Assembly: GCA_001771615.1 (NCBI GenBank)
Contig: MEUF01000095.1
Span: 1-6,858, forward strand
Reading direction: 5' to 3'
DNA length: 6,858 nt
Source: a candidate division WOR-1 bacterium RIFOXYB2_FULL_48_7
GTDB taxonomy: Bacteria > Margulisbacteria > WOR-1 > O2-12-FULL-45-9 > XYB2-FULL-48-7
The notes under the pieces were generated by a model. The model was not told the origin of the DNA, did not search any database, and worked only from the letters and a program-made list of their open reading frames with translations. Below, in pieces: positions 1-5,708 of this stretch; position 1 is the first letter of the stretch, and the number at the start of each line of letters is the position of its first letter. Made by a program: the position numbers and the translations under genes.

Positions 1-471
1 ATCTGTAGTGATATCAAGTTGTGTGCTCTGCGACTTAAGCTCTGCCGTAAAAAGCAGCGCCGCCTTGTTCCTGGCCCCGATAATCGTCCTGACTATATTG
101 CCGGCTGCTTTCAGGGCTTTGACCACTGGATAAATTTCGGCAATCCCTACCCCACCCCCAATAACAACCACTTTGCCAAATTTATCAATATGGGTAGGCG
201 TGCCCAATGGGCCCAACAAATGAGCCAGTTCATCTCCGACCTTAAGCGAATCAAGCATCAGGGTAGTGGCGCCAACCGTCTGAAAAATAATCGTGATTGT
301 CCCTTGCTCCTGGTCCGCGTCAGCGATCGTCAAGGGGATCCTCTCGGCATTAGCGGTCGGGATAACAACAATAAAATTCCCCGGCCTGGCTGCCCGGGCA
401 ATTAGTGGGGCGGCAACCTCAAGATAGGTGGTCTGGTCATTTAATTTTGCTTTTTTCAGGATTTTAAACAT
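1..471 (-). CDS. SudB/NfnA-type FAD/NAD-binding oxidoreductase subunit, N-terminal part (3' end off the window)
   Basis: The 157 codons in the window run without a stop to the left edge, so only the N-terminal part is seen. It begins MFKILKKAKLNDQTTYLEV and looks like the sulfide/dihydroorotate dehydrogenase-like family (SudB, NfnA), which belongs to the ferredoxin-NADP reductase fold. Visible landmarks are the flavin-binding RIPLTIAD (44-51), GPLG (87-90), the glycine-rich nucleotide-binding GGGVGIAEIYPV (105-116) and IIGARNK (130-136). Family members bind FAD and NAD(P)H and carry a [2Fe-2S] cluster near the C-terminus; that part would lie outside the window. They usually pair with a glutamate-synthase-like subunit (SudA/NfnB), whose gene often follows directly; it would be beyond the left edge. 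The ATG is 3 nt after the stop of the sigma-54 activator gene and has no Shine-Dalgarno, so translation is probably coupled. The family call is firm. NfnA, SudB or a PyrK-like role cannot be separated from this fragment. Confidence 0.85.
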   Translation of the reverse strand, partial: MFKILKKAKLNDQTTYLEVAAPLIARAARPGNFIVVIPTANAERIPLTIADADQEQGTITIIFQTVGATTLMLDSLKVGDELAHLLGPLGTPTHIDKFGKVVVIGGGVGIAEIYPVVKALKAAGNIVRTIIGARNKAALLFTAELKSQSTQLDITTD

Positions 472-474
472 GGT

Positions 475-1989
475 TCAATAATTAATTTTGTATTTGGTAA
501 TCTTATAGCCCAGCATCCGCTCGGTCAAGCCAAGCGCTTTAGCCGCTTTTCTTTGGGATTTATATTTTTGCAGAGCATCGTTGATCCGCTGCCGTTCGAT
601 TGAGGCGACAATTTCCGGCAGGGTCGCCCCGGCTGGGGTAATATCAAACTCCTGGGCCTCTTTTAAGCCTGGGGGAAGGTCATCGGGAGTAATGACTTCT
701 TTCCGACACAGCACCACCGCCCGCTCAATCACATTTTCCAGCTCTCGGACATTCCCTGGCCAGGCATAAGCCATTAACACATCAAGCGAGCTCCGATTGA
801 GCCCGGCTATTTTTTTGGCATTCTCCTTGTTGTACTTATGTATAAAATGGGTCGCCAACAAGGCGACATCTTCTTTGCGATCGCGTAATGGGGGCAGGGT
901 AATCGGGAAAACATTAATCCGGTAAAAAAGATCTTCCCGAAATTTGCGTTCCTTAACCATTATTTCTAAATCCCGATGGGTGGCACAGATCACTCGCACA
1001 TCAATTTTAATTGTTTCTGTCCCCCCCAGGCGTTCAAACTCTTTTTCCTGCAAGACCCGCAATAATTTAACCTGGGTCGCCGGAGTCAAATCACCAATTT
1101 CATCAAGGAATATTGTCCCGCCATTGGCCATTTCAAACCTGCCAGCCTTACGCTCCATGGCGCCGGTAAAGGCCCCCCGCTCATAACCAAAAAGTTCCGA
1201 TTCCAACAGGTTTTCCGGCAGCGCAGCGCAAGCAACCTTAATAAACGGCTTATTGGCCCGCGGGCTGGCAAAATGGATTGCCGCCGCCACCAACTCTTTG
1301 CCGGTGCCGGATTCCCCCCGCAACAACACATTGGCCGAGCTGGCCGCCACTTGCTTGGCTGATTCCAGGATTTTATCCATGACAGCCGAGCTGTAAACAA
1401 TTTCGCCGAATTTATATTTACCTTTGAGTTGTTCTTTTAACTGTCGATTTTCAGCAATGACTTCTTGCTTGTCTTTGGCGGCTAACTCCCTGACCTTGAC
1501 CGCCTGGCCAACCATGGCGGCAATAATTGTTAAAGTATCAATATCCACTTCGTAGGAAATATCTCCCCTGAACAAGTGGTCGGCCGATAACGCCCCAACT
1601 ACCTTATTCCCGACCTTGATAGGCACGCAAAGAAAGGCAAATTGGCGGCTCTCCAGCTCTTTACGGGCTTTTGTCCGGTTGAGAAACAGCGGTTCTGCCC
1701 CAATGTCCCGAATAATCATCGGCTGGCCGGTCGCGACAACCCGGCCGGTAATCCCCTCGCCGATCTTGTAGCGGCCCCGCTCCTTTTCCTCTTTTGTCAG
1801 TCCCTGGGCGACCTCAATGCGCAGTTCATTTGTCCTGGGGTCAACCAGGGTAATGGTGCCGCGCTGCATTTCCAGATGATCAGAAAGGACCTTGAGGATA
1901 GAATTTAGGCTTTTTCCCAGGTCAAGCGATGACGAAAGCGCTTCGCCCACCTCGACCAGAACTTTTAATTTTACATCATTTATAACCAT
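475..1989 (-). CDS. NifA-type sigma-54-dependent transcriptional activator (GAF-AAA+-Fis HTH)
   Basis: This is a complete 504-residue bacterial enhancer-binding protein. An N-terminal GAF sensory domain spans about 15-170 and a short polar, helical linker follows (about 170-190). The AAA+ domain covers about 195-430: Walker A GESGTGKE (225-232), the sigma-54-contacting GAFTGA loop (272-277), Walker B GGTIFLDEIGD (290-300), DLFYRINVFPI (353-363) and PGNVRELEN (411-419). A C-terminal Fis-type helix-turn-helix occupies about 464-500 and ends in LGLTERMLGYKITKY, a NifA-like signature. It should use ATP hydrolysis to open sigma-54 polymerase at distant promoters. GAF domain plus C-terminus fit NifA best, but no nif gene is in view, so a nitrogen-fixation role is not shown. 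The Cys pattern of oxygen-sensitive rhizobial NifA is absent (Cys only at 121, 254, 335 and 428). The ATG lies about 16 nt after a good -10 and has no Shine-Dalgarno. It is first in an operon with the SudB/NfnA-like gene. Confidence 0.9.
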   Translation of the reverse strand: MVINDVKLKVLVEVGEALSSSLDLGKSLNSILKVLSDHLEMQRGTITLVDPRTNELRIEVAQGLTKEEKERGRYKIGEGITGRVVATGQPMIIRDIGAEPLFLNRTKARKELESRQFAFLCVPIKVGNKVVGALSADHLFRGDISYEVDIDTLTIIAAMVGQAVKVRELAAKDKQEVIAENRQLKEQLKGKYKFGEIVYSSAVMDKILESAKQVAASSANVLLRGESGTGKELVAAAIHFASPRANKPFIKVACAALPENLLESELFGYERGAFTGAMERKAGRFEMANGGTIFLDEIGDLTPATQVKLLRVLQEKEFERLGGTETIKIDVRVICATHRDLEIMVKERKFREDLFYRINVFPITLPPLRDRKEDVALLATHFIHKYNKENAKKIAGLNRSSLDVLMAYAWPGNVRELENVIERAVVLCRKEVITPDDLPPGLKEAQEFDITPAGATLPEIVASIERQRINDALQKYKSQRKAAKALGLTERMLGYKITKYKINY

Positions 1990-1996
1990 ACAATTA

Positions 1997-2021
1997 TGTA
2001 ATAATATTATACATTTTTGTA
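1997..2021. promoter_or_regulatory. Possible operator: three alternating TGTA/TACA half-sites
   Basis: TGTA (1997-2000), TACA (2010-2013) and TGTA (2018-2021) form two overlapping inverted repeats, TGTA-N9-TACA and TACA-N4-TGTA. They cover the -10 hexamer and part of the spacer of the activator promoter, where a bound repressor would block transcription. The region is very AT-rich, so chance symmetry is quite possible. This is inferred from the sequence only. Confidence 0.25.
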
Positions 2022-2032
2022 GTTGATGTCAA
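2006..2032 (-). promoter_or_regulatory. Sigma-70-type promoter for the NifA-type activator operon
   Basis: Read on the minus strand, a consensus -35 TTGACA (2032-2027) and a consensus -10 TATAAT (2011-2006) are separated by 15 bp, at the short end of the accepted range. Transcription should start near 1999-2000, leaving a leader of about 10 nt before the ATG at 1989 and no Shine-Dalgarno. The -35 overlaps the -35 of the divergent radical SAM promoter. The activator thus appears to be made by the housekeeping sigma factor, not by sigma-54. Confidence 0.65.
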
Positions 2033-2050
2033 GGGTTTGTTTGCTATAAT
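2023..2050 (+). promoter_or_regulatory. Extended -10 promoter for the radical SAM gene, probably leaderless
   Basis: A -35-like TTGATG (2023-2028) lies 16 bp before TATAAT (2045-2050), which is preceded by the extended -10 element TGC (2042-2044). Only 8 nt separate the -10 from the ATG at 2059. A start point 6-9 nt after the -10 would fall at or within 3 nt of the start codon, so the mRNA would have essentially no 5' leader. Confidence 0.7.
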
Positions 2051-2058
2051 TAACCATT

Positions 2059-2673
2059 ATGGACAGCATCACCTACCAGATAGGCGACAACCTCTATCTC
2101 AATATTACCAACCGCTGCACCAACGAATGCACTTTTTGCATTCGCAATAAAAGCCAATTATTTAACCAGAATTATTCGTTGTGGCTGGAAAGGGAACCCA
2201 GCGCTTTAGAGGTTCTTGCGGCCATTGGCGACCCAGGCAAATATAAACAGATTGTTTTCTGCGGTTATGGCGAACCATTAGTTCGCCTGGAGACGGTCAA
2301 AGAGATTTTACTGCAGCCCGCGATTAGTGAAGCCAGGAATACGATCAAACGAATTGATACCAACGGGCTGGCTAATATTTTTTGGGGAAAAAATATTCTG
2401 CCGGAATTATCTGGGCTGGTTGATTATATGTCGATCAGCCTCAACGCCCATGATGCGGCGACTTACCAAAAGATCTGCCGGCCATTCTATGGCCTGCCGG
2501 CCTTTGCCGCCATCCTGGATTTTATTAAAGAGGCTAAAAAGGTGGTCCCTCAAGTAGAAATTTCCGTTGTTGACCTGCCAATTGTTGATCAGGCCAAATG
2601 CGCGGCTATCGCCAAAGAATTGGGGGTAAAATTACGGATCAGGCCTTATTACGAAACGACTTATACTCCTTAA
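2059..2673 (+). CDS. TatD-associated-type radical SAM protein
   Basis: This 204-residue radical SAM protein has its cluster motif C-x3-C-x2-C close to the N-terminus (C20, C24, C27, in LNITNRCTNECTFCIRN). The three cysteines should hold the [4Fe-4S] cluster that cleaves S-adenosylmethionine. Further landmarks are LEREP (43-47), FCGYGEP (67-73, the SAM-binding GE-type motif), RIDTNGLAN (98-106) and SISLNAHDAATY (125-136). These and the length of about 200 residues resemble the small radical SAM family often found beside or fused to TatD nucleases. Its substrate is unknown to me. No TatD gene is in the window. The start is secure: the next Met is residue 124 and the conserved core begins within the first 15 residues. 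There is no Shine-Dalgarno, and a -10 box 8 nt upstream points to a leaderless transcript. The last 35 bp overlap the end of murE on the other strand. Confidence 0.85.
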   Translation: MDSITYQIGDNLYLNITNRCTNECTFCIRNKSQLFNQNYSLWLEREPSALEVLAAIGDPGKYKQIVFCGYGEPLVRLETVKEILLQPAISEARNTIKRIDTNGLANIFWGKNILPELSGLVDYMSISLNAHDAATYQKICRPFYGLPAFAAILDFIKEAKKVVPQVEISVVDLPIVDQAKCAAIAKELGVKLRIRPYYETTYTP

Positions 2674-4027
2674 GGCTTTCCAGGACAACCTGCCGGTCAT
2701 CTAACATTATTTTCTTGCCCTGGAAATCCTGGCTCTGCTCATGACCCCGCCCAGCAATCAGGAGGATATCTCCTGTCTTTGCCAGTTTAATCGCCTGCAC
2801 GATGGCCGCCCGACGATCAAGAATAATTTTCGCCCTCTCCCCCGCCCTTTGCCGGATCTCTTCGATGATAGCCGCCGGCTCTTCCGAATGCGGATCATCG
2901 GTAGTTATGATGACCACATCGGCCAGGCGGGCAGCAAGCTCCCCCATCAAAGGGCGCTTGGCACGATCCCGATCGCCGGGACAACCAAAGACAAGAATGA
3001 TTCTTCCTTTCGTCAACGGTTTATAAGTTTCCAGTAATTTCTGCAGACTGTCAGGAGAATGGGCAAAATCGACTATCACCCGGAACAGCTGGCCAGCGAT
3101 AATTTCTTCCTGCCGACCGGGGATAACCTTAACGCTTTCCAGGCCTTTTTTAATAATTATCGGTCGAATACCCAAAATCAGGCCGGTTTGCCAGGCAGCG
3201 GCGATATTATAAACATTGTGCAAACCGATCAGCGGTGTTTTAACGTCAAGCGTGTTGATTTTAAGGGTCATTTCCCGCTGTCGGATGTCAATCGAATGGA
3301 CGTCAGTATCATATTCATTATGTTTAGTACTGCGCAGTTCATGTTTGGCCTGGCCGATGCCGTAAGTAATCACCTCTCCTTTTACGGCCCCAATCATCTT
3401 CTCACCGGCCGGGTCGTCAATATTGATGATGGCAAAGCCATCTCGGGGGAGCATGGCAAAAAGTTTTTTCTTGGCCAACATGTATTCTTCTTTTGTCTTA
3501 TGATAATCGAGATGGTCGTGTGAGAGATTGGTAAAAATTGCAACCGAGAAATGACAAGCATGGACTCGTTCCTGTGCCAGGGCATGAGAAGAAACCTCTA
3601 AAACACAGTGGGTGTACCCCTGCTCGACCATTTTTGCCAGTTCAGCCTGCAGGTCGGCTGATTCCGGGGTAGTCATGGGATGGGTAATGGTCCCGATTAA
3701 CCCGGATTTGTATCCAGCCTGATTAATAATCGCCTGGACCAAAAAAGCGGTGGTACTTTTCCCTTTTGTCCCGGTGATACCAATCAGCTTTAGTTTTTTT
3801 GAGGGCTGCCCATAATATTCGGCCGACAATTCGGCCAAGGCCAGGCGGGCTGAAGGGACTTTTACCGTTTTAACCCCGGCCGGCACAACAACACTTTTCT
3901 CCGCCACAATAGTGGTTGCCCCGTTGGCCACCGCCTGCGCAACAAACTCAAGGCCGTCATGTTTCAGTCCCGGAATGGCGACAAAAGTGTCACCAGGCCT
4001 GACCTGGCGTGAATCATAAATAATCAT
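2639..4027 (-). CDS. murE: MurE: UDP-N-acetylmuramoyl-L-alanyl-D-glutamate ligase (residue-3-adding), unusual specificity motif
   Basis: This 462-residue cytoplasmic Mur ligase adds the third, usually diamino, acid to UDP-MurNAc-L-Ala-D-Glu using ATP. It shows the N-terminal YDSRQVRPGDTFVAIPG (4-20), P-loop GITGTKGKSTT (83-93), TTPES (119-123), EVSSHAL (144-150), FTNLSHDHLDYH (165-176), the lysine expected to be carbamylated (K186 in YMLAKKKLF), HNVYNIAAA (270-278), VDFAHSPDSL (319-328), FGCPGDRDRAKRP (347-359) and GRGHE (426-430). The specificity motif, normally DNPR or DDPR in enzymes using meso-diaminopimelate, reads DDPH (377-380). The N-terminus is about 20 residues shorter than the E. 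coli enzyme. A stop ten codons upstream, with no start codon between, makes ATG 4027 the only option. The ATGA overlap with the Fem-like gene implies coupling; the only purine-rich stretch (GAGG) sits 13 nt upstream. It overlaps the radical SAM gene by 35 bp at its 3' end. Confidence 0.93.
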   Translation of the reverse strand: MIIYDSRQVRPGDTFVAIPGLKHDGLEFVAQAVANGATTIVAEKSVVVPAGVKTVKVPSARLALAELSAEYYGQPSKKLKLIGITGTKGKSTTAFLVQAIINQAGYKSGLIGTITHPMTTPESADLQAELAKMVEQGYTHCVLEVSSHALAQERVHACHFSVAIFTNLSHDHLDYHKTKEEYMLAKKKLFAMLPRDGFAIINIDDPAGEKMIGAVKGEVITYGIGQAKHELRSTKHNEYDTDVHSIDIRQREMTLKINTLDVKTPLIGLHNVYNIAAAWQTGLILGIRPIIIKKGLESVKVIPGRQEEIIAGQLFRVIVDFAHSPDSLQKLLETYKPLTKGRIILVFGCPGDRDRAKRPLMGELAARLADVVIITTDDPHSEEPAAIIEEIRQRAGERAKIILDRRAAIVQAIKLAKTGDILLIAGRGHEQSQDFQGKKIMLDDRQVVLESLKEYKSFRNKA

Positions 4028-5091
4028 TCTGAGAGAGAATCCTCGATTTTGCCTTTAGTCACTAAACGACGGAGATTTTGGTACCAAATGAGGCCATTTT
4101 CCAAAAGGCCGTGCAATAAAGGACTATAGGGAAAATCATACGCCCCAACATATTTGACCAGGTCACCATGAAAACCTTTTTTGAAGCGATAGACGCCAAA
4201 CAGGGGGTGAGATTTTTTTGGCTCAAACGGGATACCCCAAAGGTCATACTGCTTGTAACCGCGTTCCTTGGCCCATTTTATTACCTCCCAGTGCAACAAA
4301 TGGTTGGGCATGACATTGCGGGCTTCAGAAGAAGAGGCTCCGTACATGTACCAGATCTTGCGGCCAAATGAAAAAATAATGACCGCCGCTACCGGTTGAC
4401 CCTGATAATAAGCAACAAAATTTGTGCCCAGGCCGCCAGCAAACATTATTTCTCTGATTTTCTGGTAATAGATTTTTGGATGGATCATAAAGCGGTCCCG
4501 TTGGGCGGTCGTTTGATAAAGGGAATAAAACCGGCCAATCCCGGTCTCGTCTGGTTCTTCTTGCACACTAACACCTTTTTTCTCGGCCAAACGGATATTA
4601 TAACGAGTTTTCTCTTCAAAGCCGGCTAAAAGCTCATCCAACGGACGGTCTAGATTAATAATAAAAGTTGCCCGCGGCTGGATTTGTTTTGCTGCACGGA
4701 TAAAGCCGGCGTTGCGCAAGTTCCCGGTGACAATGGCATCAAACGCTGAAACTTCGGGGTCAATTTTTAGCGAAATGGCGTGGTCCCTGTCCGCCTCTTT
4801 TTCGATTGCTTCCAATAAATCGTGCAATTGGTCCCGTTTGGTAAAATCAACCAGCAAGCCGCGAGGCGCATAATAAAGTGAATGATTGATATAGGGGATC
4901 TCTTTTTTCAGGATCGCCGCACCGGCCACAATTTTCCCTGCTTCTTCCAGGACAAGCCTGATCGGCCGCCAGCCAAAACAGGCCTTGAGCTCACCCCATT
5001 CATAAGATTGCAGGACGGAACCGGTCGGATAATTAGCGGCAAAGTCATTCCACAGCTCTTTTTCCGGATAGGTAATGATGCGAGAATTCAT
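4024..5091 (-). CDS. FemX/FemAB-family peptidoglycan aminoacyltransferase
   Basis: This 355-residue protein has the double GNAT fold of the Fem family, which transfers amino acids from aminoacyl-tRNA to the peptide stem of cell-wall precursors. Characteristic segments are QSYEWGELKACFGW (28-41), YYAPRGLLVDF (73-83), KTRYNIRLAEKKGV (161-174), PNHLLHWEVIKWAKERGY (262-279), YDLWGIPF (282-289) and the C-terminal FGVYRFKKGFHGD (298-310). I see no room for the long coiled-coil arm of FemA, so it is closer in plan to the shorter FemX (about 335 residues), which acts on soluble UDP-MurNAc-pentapeptide. No signal peptide or membrane segment is seen, so it is probably cytoplasmic. It leads a two-gene operon with murE, consistent with a role in modifying stem residue 3. 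The amino acid added cannot be predicted. The ATG lies 12 nt after a -10 box and has no Shine-Dalgarno. Confidence 0.85.
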   Translation of the reverse strand: MNSRIITYPEKELWNDFAANYPTGSVLQSYEWGELKACFGWRPIRLVLEEAGKIVAGAAILKKEIPYINHSLYYAPRGLLVDFTKRDQLHDLLEAIEKEADRDHAISLKIDPEVSAFDAIVTGNLRNAGFIRAAKQIQPRATFIINLDRPLDELLAGFEEKTRYNIRLAEKKGVSVQEEPDETGIGRFYSLYQTTAQRDRFMIHPKIYYQKIREIMFAGGLGTNFVAYYQGQPVAAVIIFSFGRKIWYMYGASSSEARNVMPNHLLHWEVIKWAKERGYKQYDLWGIPFEPKKSHPLFGVYRFKKGFHGDLVKYVGAYDFPYSPLLHGLLENGLIWYQNLRRLVTKGKIEDSLSE

Positions 5092-5093
5092 TG

Positions 5094-5102
5094 TGTTATA
5101 AT
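5094..5102 (+). promoter_or_regulatory. Extended -10 promoter for the TrpG/PabA gene, probably leaderless
   Basis: TGTTATAAT (5094-5102) is a full TGn-TATAAT extended -10 ending 9 nt before the ATG at 5112. No good -35 is visible at the proper distance, which is typical of extended -10 promoters. The transcript should start at or within 3 nt of the start codon. This element is one arm of the 19-nt palindrome here. Confidence 0.65.
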
Positions 5103-5103
5103 A

Positions 5104-5112
5104 ATTATAACA
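5104..5112 (-). promoter_or_regulatory. Extended -10 promoter for the Fem-like/murE operon
   Basis: On the minus strand TGTTATAAT (5112-5104) ends 12 nt before the ATG at 5091. Transcription should begin about 3-6 nt upstream of the start codon, too short for a ribosome binding site, and none is seen. It shares DNA with the divergent promoter, so the two probably cannot be occupied together. Confidence 0.6.
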
Positions 5113-5678
5113 TGATTCTGGTGATCGATAACTACGACTCGTTTACCTACAACCTGGTCCAATATCTGGGCGAATTAGGGTCAATAATCAAGGTCTTCCG
5201 CAACGATGAGATCACCGTGGACGGGATTGCCAAATTAAAACCTGACCAATTATTAATTTCACCCGGACCGGGCACGCCCGCTGATGCCGGGATAAGCTGT
5301 CAGGCCATCAAACATTTTGCCGGTAAAATCCCGATTTTGGGCGTTTGCCTGGGACACCAGGCCATTGGCGAAGTGTTTGGCGGCAAGGTCGTCCGGGCCG
5401 GCCGGATCATGCACAGCAAGACCTCTAGCATCTATCACGATAATCGCGGTGTTTTCCGCGGGCTGCCCAGCCCTTTTAGCGCTACCCGCTACCACTCTCT
5501 GCTGGTAGAAAAAAAGTCACTGCCCGATCTCCTGGAAATTTCTGCCTGGACCAAAGAAGGGGAAATCATGGGGTTGCGTCATAAAAAATATTCTATCGAG
5601 GGGGTTCAATTCCATCCAGAATCGATCTTAACCTCTCACGGCAAGAAATTGCTTGCAAATTTCTTATCAATAACTTAG
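5112..5678 (+). CDS. trpG: Anthranilate/aminodeoxychorismate synthase glutamine amidotransferase subunit (TrpG/PabA)
   Basis: This complete 188-residue class I glutamine amidotransferase releases ammonia from glutamine for a TrpE- or PabB-type chorismate-using partner, in tryptophan or folate synthesis. The start MILVIDNYDSFTYNLVQYLG is classic for the family and fixes ATG 5112; an in-frame TTG at 5091 would add seven unconserved residues and place the promoter inside the gene. Key segments are ISPGPGTP (49-56), the nucleophile elbow GVCLGHQAIGE (77-87, Cys79), MHSKTS (100-105, usually HGKTS), and the HPES box completing the triad (His168, Glu170). Full length and triad indicate an active enzyme. 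No partner gene is in the window, so TrpG, PabA or a shared subunit cannot be separated. It has its own extended -10 and no Shine-Dalgarno. The lipoprotein gene follows after 30 bp. Confidence 0.92.
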   Translation: MILVIDNYDSFTYNLVQYLGELGSIIKVFRNDEITVDGIAKLKPDQLLISPGPGTPADAGISCQAIKHFAGKIPILGVCLGHQAIGEVFGGKVVRAGRIMHSKTSSIYHDNRGVFRGLPSPFSATRYHSLLVEKKSLPDLLEISAWTKEGEIMGLRHKKYSIEGVQFHPESILTSHGKKLLANFLSIT

Positions 5679-5696
5679 TATTTAAGCATCCCAAAT

Positions 5697-5703
5697 AAGG
5701 AGG
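5697..5703 (+). promoter_or_regulatory. Strong Shine-Dalgarno deciding a GTG start
   Basis: AAGGAGG lies 5 nt before GTG 5709 and settles that codon as the start of the lipoprotein gene. The signal peptide begins exactly there. It is the only clear Shine-Dalgarno in front of any gene in this window. Confidence 0.85.
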
Positions 5704-5708
5704 CTATC

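Larger units (their letters stand above)
5094..5112. repeat. 19-nt perfect palindrome carrying divergent -10 elements
   Basis: TGTTATAATAATTATAACA is perfectly symmetric about A5103, with 9-bp arms. It fills nearly all of the 20-bp gap between the divergent Fem-like and TrpG/PabA genes. Each arm reads TGTTATAAT on its own strand, so the symmetry gives each direction an identical extended -10. Its last base is the A of the TrpG/PabA start codon. Confidence 0.8.

Noticed and set aside
19..405. 128-codon open frame on the plus strand
   Set aside because: It lies antisense to the SudB/NfnA-like gene, whose translation matches a known family; the plus-strand product resembles nothing and is a shadow.
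2480..2494. Hairpin GGCCAT-TCT-ATGGCC
   Set aside because: Inside the radical SAM coding region, with no T-run after it; explained by codon choice, not a terminator.
2656..2720. Intrinsic terminator after the radical SAM gene
   Set aside because: No stable stem followed by a T-tract on either strand; the region is coding sequence of murE.
3059..3523. 154-codon open frame on the plus strand inside murE
   Set aside because: Fully antisense to well-conserved MurE motifs, with no ribosome binding site or recognisable product.
5091..5111. TTG start extending the TrpG/PabA protein by seven residues
   Set aside because: The added residues are unconserved and lie in the promoter palindrome; family members start at MILVIDNYDSFTYN.
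5653..5681. Separate promoter for the lipoprotein gene (TTGCAA, 17 bp, TAGTAT)
   Set aside because: Each hexamer matches only about four of six consensus bases and lies inside the end of the TrpG/PabA gene; too weak to call.
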